Part shown: positions 47,938-59,480 of the stretch, piece by piece
Position numbering within the stretch: the first letter of the stretch is position 1
Layout of the letters: the number at the start of each line of letters is the position of its first letter
From: Burhinus oedicnemus
Taxonomy: Eukaryota > Chordata > Aves > Charadriiformes > Burhinidae
DNA length: 64,000 bases
Assembly (NCBI GenBank): GCA_008921705.1
Contig: VFFE01007128.1
Span: 1,550,035-1,614,034, forward strand
Direction of reading: 5' to 3'
The notes under the pieces: model-generated
What the model was told of the DNA's origin: nothing
The model's database searches: none
What the model saw: the letters and a program-made list of their open reading frames with translations, nothing else
Translations under genes and position numbers: made by a program

Positions 47938-49186
47938 AACTGCAATGACATCAAACTCTTCCAAAATTCCCCTGAAGCATTCAATAGTACGGAACCTTTA
48001 AGCCAGCAAGGAAGCTCCTTGGGGAACAAACTTACAGATACAACACGAATGATGCAGTTGCTTTAAAAATAGTCACCCAAGAAAACAAAATCTTCATGCA
48101 CCTGCCAAAGCCTAAAGTATGTTTAGGAACTGCTTACAAAGATAAGCTCCTACATCAGCACAGAATATATTTAAGAGGTGCTCTTCGATATATTACTTAG
48201 AGTTTAAAATGCCTAAATAGCAAATTGCTGAATTCCTCTTTACATATATGTTCCATAAGTTTGCATCTAAATCATGTTCTTGTTTTTTAAAAGAGAACAT
48301 AATATATAAAAATTACATTTCTGCTTCAAACACTTTAACAGTGTTAACTTTCCGAGTCTTTACATGGGTAAAAGACGACCATCATTTGAGAAAGCAAGAG
48401 TGAAATCTCCAGAAGAGTACCTATTCCTACAGTCTCTACCTGAACCTTAAAAAGACAGCAGTGACTTGGCTAGAAGATTACCTTACCAGGTCATAGCAGT
48501 AGTACAGATGAAGTTGCAAAGGAAATCAGGTGTGGTCCCTAAGAAGAGAACAGACTGTTCTTCCATGTTATAACTTTTCTGAAAAAATTAAATAGCGTGA
48601 ATTGCACAGATGCTCTCCTGCCTTACACACCAACCAGAATAAAGAGATATACACTTAATTCAACAAGTGCTGAAATACTGACATTGATCCTAAGGCAATA
48701 TTTTTACATGAGTGCCTTTATTACTTTGGTAAATTAAGTGTACTAGCCTTTGATTCAATGAGGCTAAGAAAAGTAACATACAGACTCTAAGTCTACATTT
48801 ATGCTAGATACATCTACACAGCCTCTCACTACTGAAAGTAGTTCTCTGAAGATACTTGTTGTATATGAAATGTCATAGTATGTTACTTGGAAAGCTGACC
48901 ATCTGTAATTCTAGAAGGCCTTATTAACACTGGCAGACTAATCCTGGACAGTGCAAAATACAGCCATTCTGCTACCCTGATACATGTTTGCATTTCTTCT
49001 GTATCTCAGCCCCGAGTTTAAAGAATTGCAGAGAGCTTTTAATACTTGCAAAACATGCCATTTCCTCAAACTTAAAAGTGGTCCCTAAGTGAAACAACTA
49101 AATTCACATTAGCCTTAGCAATTCCACACTAGCCTATTAAGAAGATATTAATGAATATTTCCGCAAACTATCAGGTAACTTTCAAA

Positions 49187-49361
49187 CACTGGAAGAGGCT
49201 GCCCAGGTATCTTGTGGACTCTCCATCCTTGAAGGTATTTAAGACTCAGCTGAACACAGTTCTGAGCAACCTCATCTGGTTGACCCTGCTTTGAGCAAGA
49301 GGGTCAGACTAGACAATCTCCAGAGGTCCTTTCCAACCTCACCTACACTGTGATTCGGTGA
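49187..49361 (+). mobile_element. Old CR1 3' tail
   Basis: About 175 bp matching the end of CR1 with many differences: CACTGGAAGAGGCTGCCCAG, then TAGACAATCTCCAGAGGTCC and TTTCCAACCTCACCTACACT before GTGATTCGGTGA. Plus orientation. More diverged than the other CR1s here, so an older insertion. Confidence 0.88.
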
Positions 49362-50089
49362 GCAAAAATTCACCCCATGAGCGAGTTGCCTACTAAGTCT
49401 CTCCTGTAAACTGCCATCGAAACTTCAGTGCCATCACGGCTTTCACAAAGCCCCACTCCAACATAGAGAAAAATAATAGAGGCTTTCAAAACAAATCTTA
49501 TATACAGGTATAAGAAGAGCTGTCCTAAGTCAAACCAAAAGTCTCCATATTCCAGTACTTTAACTCCAACAGCAATCATAAGAGGGCATCCCAAGAAAAT
49601 AGGACAAGAAAAGGACAAGCGTATTTCCTCCAGCCTCCACACATTTCCATGTCAAAGATTTTCCTAGGCTGTCATTTCTAAAGGTGGAGTTTCTGTGCAT
49701 TTAGCAACCTCAAATGGATCTCTCCTCCATGATTCTGTTCAGCCTCCTTCTGCACTCATAGCATACTTCAGAAAAAATGCACAAACATTTAGCAATATAT
49801 AAAGCAGTCAAAGATACAAAGGTCTTTGTTTCGAGCAGAATTATTTCTTAAGCATATTCCATTGCTGCAGAGCAGGACCACTGTCTTTCAAGATTTTCCA
49901 CCTGACTCAGCCAGGCTTTTAAAGGCTTAGAATTTACTAAGAACACACATAAAACAAATGCTGTCCCCATTGCAAGAGAAATTACAAGTTTATTGCAGCC
50001 TCTAATCACTAGTTCCAAAAACTTGAATCTGAGCAGTAGTATTGCAGTATAAATAAAAGTTTAGACCAGAATTCATGTGCTTGGCATTC

Positions 50090-50180
50090 TAAGGTCCCAG
50101 CTGCACACCTGGCAAATCACTTTACTGGTCTGTGCTTCAGTGTGTCCATCTGTAAAAGGTGAATAATACTGCTGATTTCC
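50090..50180 (+). repeat. MIR/CORE-SINE-like relic
   Basis: CCTGGCAAATCACTTTACTG, then GTGCTTCAGTGTGTCCATCT and GTAAAAGGTGAATAATACTG follow the MIR consensus order in the sense direction. The solo LTR begins about 50 bp further on, so that LTR landed in or beside this old SINE. Confidence 0.68.
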
Positions 50181-50228
50181 ACTGAAAAAAATTTGAGAGC
50201 TAATACGGAAAAGTAATATATGAGTAGG

Positions 50229-50568
50229 TGTCCTGGTTCTGGTGGGGATAGGGTTAATTTCCTGGCACAGACATGGGTATTCTACACCATGTGAGGCCAT
50301 GCCCAGTCTTGGGGAGGAAGTGGCGGCTTGGGAGCCAGCTGGGGCTTCCCGGGGTTAGGTTGGTGAGCGCTGGTACAGTAACTGTGTTTGTACATTCCTC
50401 CATCAGTGTTATTGTTGTTGTTTTCCTCTTTCCTTTGCTGTTCTGTTAAACTGCCTTTATCTCAACCCACCAGTTTTGCCTTTTTCTTCCGATTCTCCCC
50501 CACCGCCGTGGGGGGTTGAGCGAGCGGCCACGGGGTTCTTTGGTGCCTGCTGAGGCCAAACCACGACG
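50229..50568 (+). mobile_element. Solo LTR of an endogenous retrovirus
   Basis: A 340-bp element starting TGTCCTGGTTCTGGTGGGG and ending AGGCCAAACCACGACG, where bird LTRs of this kind usually end in CA. It is flanked by a perfect 5-bp direct repeat GTAGG at 50224-50228 and 50569-50573, which fixes both borders. Interior features are AGCTGGGGCTTCCCGGGGTT, a GTTGTTGTTTTCCTCTTTCC tract and GAGCGAGCGGCCACGGGG near the 3' end. No retroviral genes are present, so it is a recombined solo LTR. A 5-bp duplication and the TGTCCTGGTT start fit an ERVL-like class, but the class is inferred. Confidence 0.85.
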
Positions 50569-53500
50569 GTAGGGTACAGCTATCATTGCTGTTCTTAGTT
50601 GATTTTGTACACAGACACCTTTGTTGAATCTGTTATTTGAGTGTGATTAATGAGATGGTTTCTTTTTTCTTCTATTATTGGCTAATATTTATCTTTTCTA
50701 CACTGTAACACAAAAGATCATTGGACTGGGGAAACATGGATTGTCGGATGTCTCTCTCTTGCAAGGTGAGCAACTTAGTCGCCCAAAGTAGGAAAAAAGC
50801 TCCTTCAACAGCTGATCACAAAGGCAAATTCCTCTTATATTAAAGAAACCAAGAGACATGAGTATTTTTCTCTCAATGATTTGTGTTTGTAGCCCTTAAT
50901 CTGCATATCAGGAAAATATTAATTTCTTATAGCAAGAGCTTTCTAAGAAATTAACTGTATCCGAAGACATCTGCATGTTGTCAACTGGTGCAGACATTAT
51001 CAAGAAAGTTCAGTCAAGCAAGCACTGCCAAGTATATCTGTAGTATCTAAGGAATACAGAAAAAAATGTCCAACTGTAACCATATATCATGCCTCTCAGA
51101 GAGTTTACTTCTCTTAGCTGTTCATTTTTTGAGTCTCCAAAACTTCCTGACAAAGCTTCCATGGAAACTTTGTCCTTGCAAGATAGTGAGAGCTTTCATA
51201 TTTGGAGAGATTCTGGCAAAATTTCTCTCTGAGCAGACAGACAAAAGAGTATGAAGAACATTAGTTCACTTGTGGTATCAGTATAGAATAGTGTGAAAAA
51301 CAGGCTGACTTGGAAGATTTAGAGAAAAGAAAAGAAAAAAAACCAAAAACCACACTACATAATAATAGCAGCCTTTGTTGTCTCTGAATCTCAAGGAATA
51401 TCAAAACAGTAGATTTTTGCAATAATAAAAAAAATACAAAAACTACAGTTACTTTATTTTTTTTCCTTTTAACAGGGCAAGAAAGGATCAAGCTTCGCAA
51501 AGCTTTTAAAGCTATGAGGAAAAGGAGTATTTTCCTGCTTAAACACTTAACTCTTTACTCTTGAAGCCTCCACCAAAGAGGCTGTGGAACATCGACCTTC
51601 AGACAAATCAACTCGCTTTAGTTTAATATAGATCAGAGACAATGTCTTGAATTAGCAACTGAAATATCTTTCTTTTGGATAATGATCTCTCTCATTGTGA
51701 ATTCCAAAGAACAGAAGGTCATTATGCTGCACTAGAAAGATTGTGAAAAATACAAGACTCATCACAACATATTAAAAACATAACAACAGAAGTAATTTCA
51801 TAATAGGGTAACAAGTAATTTTCATGTTAGTGTTAATAATGCAATTGATAACCTATTTGTGATTCTCAGGTAACAGAAGGCACATGGAAGGGTGAATTTC
51901 AGCTATTAAAATACCCACATGTGAATGATCTGTTTGGCTGAAATGCTTAGTGAATCTACCTAAAATGCAAACCAGGCAGAAACACTACTTATAAAATACC
52001 AGACCACAGATTGAGGAACACACACAAGGGAAATCTGGTACAGAGAAAGGCATGCCCTTAATTGATCAGGACATATGGAGCACCCATGCATAGATGACAT
52101 AGCATTTAAACTAAGTAATAAAAGCAGATCATTGTTTGTTTCTACTTCAGTGCTCTCTCCCCAAAATCCATACTTGGTGTCTGACATATGTTCTACTGTA
52201 AAATAATAGATGTGGGAGATGGAATTCCAAGAAATAAAGTGCTATTCTCCAGACATTGCCCACCAGAACTCCCACTGAAATGGGATACAGCCCTATAACG
52301 ACTTGTACCTCAGATATAATCTGAGAGTCATAACACATCAAACATATTTCACATACGTTGATTTTACTTTCAAAATTGATTTAAATAAATGTTAACAGTA
52401 AAAACAAATGAATTTGTCCGGGCTAGCAAAGAATGGTGAAAAATAAACTTTTTCCAGGATTAAACTAATGCCTGTTCACTTTCTCATTAGTAGTGTGAAA
52501 ACACCCCAGAAGAATCATACTGCTTGAAACACTTCAAAAACAGATACAGCTGATATTTAACCTATTTATTCTTGAATAAATTCAAACGAAATGACTTTAC
52601 AATGCATTTTTCATTAAGAAAAAGGTGGCACAAAGTTTTCAATTCTTTGCCTGCTGAAATTTTAATATTTCTTCACAAACATGCTTCATTACCCCTAGTG
52701 CTTGGTACTAAGTCGATCCAAACAAAACCAAAAAAAAAAGGCAAAACAGTTGTTCACTTCTATGGCAGACTGTTCTTTGGGATGCATTTTGCACATATGT
52801 AGTATTATTATAGGTGGGTGACCTCTGGATCAGGTTGGAGACCTCCAGTACCAACTGCTGTAGGAACAGCATACGCAGAAGTAGTGGTCTCGCATCTCCA
52901 AGTAAGAGAACAACAATGTAGAGAACTACAAATCATCATTGCAGTGATGGACTTCAAAGAAGGGAGGAGGATGGTCATGTGATAGAATGAACTTAATACA
53001 TGAAAAAGTTATCAAGACATAAATAATCGATTCTTCTTTGTGAGCTAACATACTTTGTCTATACTTGGTTTTCACATGTAAAGATTAATATTTAATGGCA
53101 GCTGCGTTGTTTGATGCTTTTTTTTTATTTTTGCAGGTACTAGAGTCTATGCAATACATCTAAGAATTACTAATAGAACAGTGTACAAAACAGTAGAAAG
53201 CAGAGATCACATTTCTTAAGGATCATGTGTTGTGTGCTTTCCGGTTGTAGTTTTGCCATATATTTTTAAGTTTGTCATTTTACTAAGAGATACAATAAAA
53301 CTTTAAAAGTTTCCTCCACCATCACTGCATCTCTAGAGTTGTGTACTGTGTAATATACTGACTGCCACTTTTAATCCTCAAATAGCTATGTATTCTTAGC
53401 ACTGCAGGGACACGTATTTTTCAAAACAACATGCAATTATAACTCAAATAGCTAAAAAATATATTTAAGGTATTGTTTTAACCTTTTGATTTTCCTATAT

Positions 53501-53774
53501 TTATTTGATGAGATGTGGTGTCATACAAATGACTGGAAGAAACAATATTATCCCATTTCAAAGAAACACCCAATACAACAATTTGGCCCATTACTTTTAA
53601 TAAGTATCAAATTTTTTTGCGTCTAATTTTACTAGTGTGTTAACTCAGGGCAGAGATTGTATCTTCAGTCCTCTTATGTAGACATCCATGAAATCATGCA
53701 AAAATGACAACCCAACGAAGACAGCACTTAAAAGTTCTTTTCTGTGCATTTTTGTTTAGACAGAATATTCTCAC

Positions 53775-54071
53775 CTCTATTTCATCCCATTTCAGATCTA
53801 CAACTTTCTGTCCTGCTTTTGGCTGCCATGTAGGTAACGTCACGGTTGCTCTTGAATGAGGAAGAACAATGTCAGGTTCCAAGGTGGATGAGACCGGTCT
53901 GCTCTGTCTTGATGACGTCAACTCTGTCCGTTCAGAGACTGGAACGCTGTGAAATGAGTGTTCACAGTTTGTTCCCTCATAGCCTTCGTTACAGAGACAG
54001 AGGTAGCCATCACCGCTAGTGCTGCAGTTACCATGGTGACAGGGGTTGCTGGCACAAGGATCTGAAACAAA
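53775..54071 (-). CDS. DNER: DNER exon 2: EGF module plus linker
   Basis: This 297-nt exon is phase 0 at both ends and encodes 99 residues. It opens with FVSDPCASNPC and contains one compact EGF-like module with six cysteines (DPCASNPCHHGNC, then YLCLCNEGYEGTNC). A Ser/Thr/Pro-rich linker of about 40 residues follows, then the conserved block ATVTLPTWQPKAGQKVVDLK ending in WDEIE. The acceptor is CCCAG just above 54071 and the donor is GAG/GTGAGA at 53775/53774. A second AG 10 nt inside the exon (TTTGTTTCAG) would shift the frame relative to a phase-0 upstream exon, so the outer AG was chosen. The upstream neighbour exon is not in the window; the assignment as exon 2 assumes it carries the signal peptide and EGF1. 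Confidence 0.95.
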
Positions 54072-54419
54072 CTGGGAAAAACAGATCATATAAGTCAATT
54101 TCTGCATATAAAGTATTTATTTCTGAGCTTTACAAAGACCATAAGACAGGATTCTTTTCCCCTACTGTATTTATCTCTAAACATATTTATGAACCAAGCT
54201 CATATTTGATGTATCTTCAAGGAAGTAAATTCAAAGGATTGAAGAATATAGATTAATCTATATTAACCACTTTTCTCAGACCATTTAATGCTAATTCACT
54301 GTTGACACATTCAAGCAAAGCAATAAACATGAAGTATGAACATGGCCACTGTTCGTAGTCAAGAATTTTCAAAAACAGTCTTAAAAGAGTAACCTATCCA
54401 GGGAAAACAACAAACATCT

Positions 54420-54616
54420 AGAAATTTAACACAGTAATGGGGAAAGGACCAGAGCACAGAATTCATATAGGTCACCAGGTCACGAAGCAGCTGTGTGCTG
54501 GCACAGTTAACTACATCACACAATCCTAGGTGTGGACACAACTTCCATTTTAAAACAGCTGGGCCTTTTGCCCCCACTTTGTTTAGTGGGGTCCTGTTTT
54601 CCCTCAAACCAGGACA
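54420..54616 (-). mobile_element. Probable LTR fragment, minus strand
   Basis: On the minus strand the sequence starting at 54616 reads TGTCCTGGTTTGAGG followed by one different base and AAAACAG. It matches the 5' end of the LTR at 31145 at 22 of 23 positions. Beyond that the two diverge, and I see neither a TATA box of the same kind nor a clear 3' end. The lower boundary given is a guess. It may be a related LTR family or a degraded one. Confidence 0.4.
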
Positions 54617-56688
54617 AGTGGAGCGCAGTTTCAGAATGTGATTCATTCTGGTGCTGAAAACAGCAGTTAGAAATTTGGGGCAAAAATGTGCTTATTTTTA
54701 AAACAGCATTTGTAATAGTATAGGACAAGGCTGAGCTCAATGATGTAAGAAAAATTCTGTCCTATGCTTGCCTGAATTTCTGGCTTAAATTTGTCTACAG
54801 GTAGTTTATACTCGGTTTCTTATGTCACCATTGACTTTCAGGTTAAATGTCTTTTCCCTCTTCTTTGTTGATGTTTACAGCCATAATGTATTTATAGAAT
54901 ACATCTACAAACTCTTCTCAAGTTTCAGCTCATACACTAAATAAGCCATGCTTGCTCAGTCTCCTTATGGAGGACAAGCCCTTGTTCACCTGCTCATTTT
55001 TGCACCCCAGACTCCAAAGTTTAGCACTGCCTTTTGCAAATGCATCAATACTTTTGCTTGTCCTGGAAATAGCTTCCTTGATATTACTTAAGAAATATTT
55101 GCCTTAGTCAGAGCTAAATCACACTGCTGACCCACTATCATCATTTGACCAACTAAGACAGCTGAGCAGTTCCCTCAGTTTGTCTTCACATCGAGGTGAT
55201 AACCCGTCACTGGAAACAGACTTCTCAGTCTTTAAATGCAAATCTCACCCAAGTGCTCCAGCCCTAAAGATTAGCCAGTTCTTCCCTGTACAATATTCTG
55301 GTCCTTCCCTGCATAAGCAATGCTTATTATATTTCTCAATAAAGCACCACAGTTGTTTATTATTAAACATTTGCTTCAATTATCATAAGAGTTACATAAG
55401 CTTTATATATCATTAATGTCATAAAAACAAGCATCAGTTCAAAGGTCTGGTGTCAGGGACACCGAATCCTAATACACTTTCTTATATAAAACAGTACTCT
55501 TATTTACCTCAGCTAGAATTCTTTTTTTGGCTGGAATTTTTGTATAGTCCAGCCTCTGTAACATTTTTGGACAGAAAACAGAGGAAACAATACTATGAAA
55601 GTTAACTCTGGAGACAGTTAATGATCAATGTCAGATTTTGTACTGACTGATGCAGAAGAGTTAGAGGCCACGGAAGACAGTCTACTCATGGTTTACTCAT
55701 TTATCTTGTGGCTCCGTTACAGCTCTGAATGTTATTTGCTTTGTATGGGGACACATCTCATGCATATCAGGTGATACACTAGACATCAAGGTCAAGCTCT
55801 GACTCTTCTTCATGTTTAAAACTCAACTATATAGCAAGTTTATATACTCTCAATATACAAAGTATCAAGGAAGTATGGATTTTTATGATCAGATGGGCTT
55901 ATCTCCCTAAAGTCTCTTTCTCCTGCAAATCAACAGAACATATAAGTTCTCAAAGAACAATTTCTAGATGGCTTCTCCGCAAAATAATATTTAAGTGACA
56001 GAAAAGAAAAATTTCCAGGAAGGACCAAAACCTAGTTCTGCTCTATAATTTGTCAATTACATTTTAAGCTTGCTCCCACTGCCAAGCAGCAAAGATTTTC
56101 ACAGAAATTTCCTTTTCCTTTAAGAGCGTTGAAGATAAGAATTGTTGAAGTGTGAACAAAGCCCAGTTCAAAAATTGTTTGCAACAGTTTTTTCATGTTC
56201 TAGTTGCTTGGACTAGATCTGAGTTTGAGACATGCAGCTATCCTATTGTTGTAAGCTCTTTACTCATTCTTTCACAATTAATCCAAACTCACATTAACCC
56301 ATTTTGATTAATAAATCAGCATTTATTCTATTCTGAGTAAATTTAATTGTTCTTGTCACACCTAAAATGTTAAGGTTATTATTTGCAAACCTTGTAACAA
56401 GAAAGAAAAAGTAACATTTTCAAACAATCACAAAGGGCACTTTTTCCCTTGAGTGAATACACCTACTCACTTTACAAGCAAAATAATAAAAAGTGCTCTG
56501 TGATACGTGTTATTTGCTGTAAACTGTTTTGAGCTTGTTGGACTGGAAACATGTGCTTCACGACAAGCACTGCTTACTGCCGCCCATGCCACGCGCTGAA
56601 GAACACCTTGTGCCTTATGAATTGCCACTAACCTTCCACACACAACAGAAGTGAAAATAATTAAGACTGTTTGGTTTAGATGAAGAAT

Positions 56689-56707
56689 AAAAAAAAAAAA
56701 AAAAAAA
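56689..56707. repeat. A19 homopolymer
   Basis: About 19 consecutive A after GAAGAAT. No retroposon is recognised beside it. Confidence 0.9.
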
Positions 56708-57222
56708 GAGGATTGTAGATGTAGAACTTCAGCCATGTGCTTTCTCAGAACTGAGTTTTATTAAGCACTTCACAGGATTTTAACTTATTCCCTTTTCTTA
56801 GTTACTATTAATTCCAAACCTCATTTTTCTTTCAGTAAACCTATCAAAACAAATCAATTGCCTTTGTGCACATAATTTTTCTGTTGAACTAAAAAAAGTT
56901 CATTCTGATCAGCAGTTAAAAAGAGAGAAGGAAGTAAAATTGATTAATTTGCATTGGTTGTGATGTTTCTGTGGTTCCTCTAGTCCTCTCCAAAGTGGCA
57001 GCAGTAGTTAGCAAGGGCTCTGAGAAACAACTTGACACAGTGAACAGCATGGCTGTATCACAATTAAAAGGTAGCAAAATTTCAAGGCTTAACATTCAAC
57101 AAACTTTTGAAGCTCACAGAAAAAAAAAGAATATCCTTGGTCTCATAACTGAGAGCTGAACATAACTATATTGTGAATACACAACTAAAAGGGACCTTTT
57201 TTAGCCATTCCTTGTGAAGTTC

Positions 57223-57242
57223 ACAGTATTTTAAAATACTGT
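57223..57242. repeat. 20-bp perfect palindrome
   Basis: ACAGTATTTTAAAATACTGT equals its own reverse complement; AT-rich and without a loop. Confidence 0.92.
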
Positions 57243-59084
57243 TGCACAGAGAAAAGGAAGAAGCAAGTAATATGTATCCATATAGCCCAGAATTAAATAA
57301 AAACACAATATAATCAATAGAATATAAACAATAGAATTGCAATAATCTCGATTAAGAAAGTATATTTAGTATCTAGGTCTCTTGTTTTCACCCCCATTTC
57401 TCCGTTTAACAGTCTGTTTGTTTTAATAATACACTCAGTGACTAAGTAGGCACAGTCAGCAGTTGCAGCTGACAAAGCTGAGCTAAAAATCGTAAAATGT
57501 ATTTGCATGCAACTATTATTTCATATATCTGGACAGCATTAATTTTTGGAGTATTTTTCCAATAGAATCCTAAGATAGATGCATACCAAGGTGCCCTTCA
57601 TATTACAGTTAATTTTCCAAAGGCAGACTGAACAGCACAAATATGGTGTAAACACTAGGCTTGTTTAAGAATCACACTCACAAACATGGATTTTTTGCCA
57701 GCCAGTCCAATTGTTTCCTAAGGTTTCAGTTTAAGGTAAAACACTGCAAGATGTAAATCTGCAAGATCTTTCTGCCAGCACTCTTTGTGGTGATGCCAAT
57801 TTGTCATTTAATGCTCATTCAGCATCTCTTCAGAGTGGTTCTACTTGTTCTACCTATAAACAGTCAGAAAAGATCCTCCAGAGAGCTTCAAAAAATAGAA
57901 TGATAAGCCTAAAGAGAAGGCTATAGATAAGTTCCTAAACACTATGCAAAACGCGTCTTCCACTTGCAACTCTCCTCTTAGATGTGTTAGTACAAAACTA
58001 ACTTTTGGCTCAACTTTTATTGCTGTTGTCTACAATCACAGATAGCATTATACCAGCTTGCAACATCAGTAAAACATGGAAAAAACAGAGTAAATCCAGG
58101 CCTCAGATTATGAATTCAGTGGATTGTTTAAATCCATTCTACATAGTGAATGTCAACCTGTTAACAAAGCCAAGCTGCCACAACAATGTCAAAGGCTGAT
58201 ATTTTACATGGGTCCAGTAGCATTCACAACCTCCAAAACAGGCTTCAGATATCAAAAGCCAATGGAGTCCAAAAGTTTTAAACTCTTCAATGGCTTCCTG
58301 AGATAATTTTTCCAGTTACAGGATGAAACACTGTTGTTTTCAAATATGTAAAGTGTCTTTAGCTGGTTGGGATTTAGGTAGCTAGTTTCTTCATGTGTTC
58401 TGGCAAAAACAGATCTTAGGAGAAGTTTAAATCTGTAAAAGAAACTGGCTTTGCACCTACATTGCTGAAGAAATTCCCCAACACAAAAGCAAACAACTGT
58501 TCTCCAGGAAGAGATCATGGGAAGATCCACCGCATATCACCAACAGAGAAAAAGGATCAGACACACCAATTTCAAGCTATGCACTGTACATTAAAAATTA
58601 TCAACTTCTGAATACTTTAGAAAGAAAATAATTGAAACGTACAGTCTAAATATTATCAGTTTGTTTTTAATAAAGTAGGAGAAAAAAGTTTTTTCTTACA
58701 AGCATATCTGAAATGTTGTACTATCTTTGCATATGCATCAATTTATGAAAAAGAGATGGAAACAGATTTAAATCTTTTACATAGCAATGGCAATAAAGAT
58801 TATCTAGAAATGTAATCTCTTTGAAAGAATGGTTTAATTATGTTCAAACTATTATTTAAACTCAGCCTTGTTCAATCCTTCACACAGTGAAGGTTTAAAT
58901 CCCATTCTATCACACATTAAACATTAACAGAAACTAGGAAACAAAAGACAAGAAAACAGCATGAACTAAAATTGAAAAAAAACACAGATGTTCCAAAAAG
59001 TGTTCACAGAAAAAGCATTGAGATGAGTATATTGAACAAATACATTTTCTCCTATTCTGAGAAAAGACTGTCTTGTGACTCAGT

Positions 59085-59245
59085 GGGACTCAAGCAACAT
59101 GTGTGGGTTCAATTTCTGGCTCTCCCAGAGACATCCCGTGTGACCTGAGAGCAGTCAGACTCTCTCTCTGCCTCTTTCCTATCTGTAAAATGGAGATCAC
59201 ATTTCCCTTCTCACACTGCCTGTGTTGTCTGGTTAGAAAGCAATT
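59085..59245 (+). repeat. MIR SINE relic with tRNA-like box B
   Basis: Contains GGTTCAATTTC at 59106-59116, a box B-like sequence from the tRNA-derived head. It is followed in MIR order by TCTGGCTCTCCCAG, GTGTGACCTGAGAGCAGTCA, CTCTCTGCCTCTTTCCTATC and TGTAAAATGGAGAT. It is the best preserved of the MIR-like relics here and is not expected to be active. Confidence 0.75.
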
Positions 59246-59440
59246 TTTTTGAGGACGGGAAGCACCGAGTCAGATGTAGACAGGACCTCTCAAGCAGCAG
59301 TAAAATACAAATAAATATAATAAAGAAATAAATCTCTATACAGCAAGGCTAACTCTGTTACCTATGGCTATTCAGGTTTGAATCTTTCTTTTTCTTTCTC
59401 TCTTTCCCTTTTGTTTCTCTCTGTGGCCATTCAGGTTTCT

Positions 59441-59480
59441 TCTGAACACTTCTTTGCTCAGATGAACAGAAGTGTTCAGA
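59441..59480. repeat. Perfect inverted repeat, 13-bp arms
   Basis: TCTGAACACTTCT and AGAAGTGTTCAGA are exact reverse complements around a 14-nt loop. It follows a pyrimidine tract that is flanked by two copies of the near-identical GGCTATTCAGGTTT / GGCCATTCAGGTTT. Confidence 0.93.

Larger units (their letters stand above)
41475..53774 (-). other. DNER: DNER intron 2
   Basis: A 12.3-kb intron carrying the main repeat cluster: minus-strand CR1s at 42.6-43.3 and 43.5-46.6 kb, the second split by a plus-strand CR1. Further on are a 53-bp tandem duplication at 47.8 kb, an old CR1 tail at 49.2 kb, a MIR-like relic at 50.1 kb and a solo LTR at 50.2-50.6 kb. From 50.6 kb to exon 2 I see only AT-rich unique sequence. 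Confidence 0.85.
1348..54071 (-). other. DNER: DNER gene, internal part: exons 2-8 and introns between
   Basis: DNER is a single-pass neuronal membrane protein with an array of extracellular EGF-like modules, described as a Notch ligand in neuron-glia signalling and sorted to dendrites. Seven minus-strand exons are seen here, all with GT donors and AG acceptors. Exon lengths are 297, 95, 167, 146, 154, 114 and 225 nt, and junction phases agree throughout, so about 399 codons read without a stop. Identification rests on the match, from memory of mammalian DNER, of blocks such as DPCASNPCHHGNC, PTWQPKAGQKVV, IRQDATASLILLWKV, ALRLTVIVKVSTC and GFTGPTCAQLIDFCALNPC. The non-EGF block in exons 3-5 rules out Notch, Delta, Jagged, Crumbs and EYS. 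The signal peptide, EGF1, distal EGFs, transmembrane helix and cytoplasmic tail lie outside the window. No promoter or polyadenylation site is included. Confidence 0.96.

Noticed and set aside
54062..54071. Alternative acceptor for exon 2 (TTTGTTTCAG)
   Set aside because: It would remove ten bases and break the phase-0 entry inferred for the exon; the outer CAG keeps residues FVS that align with mammalian DNER.
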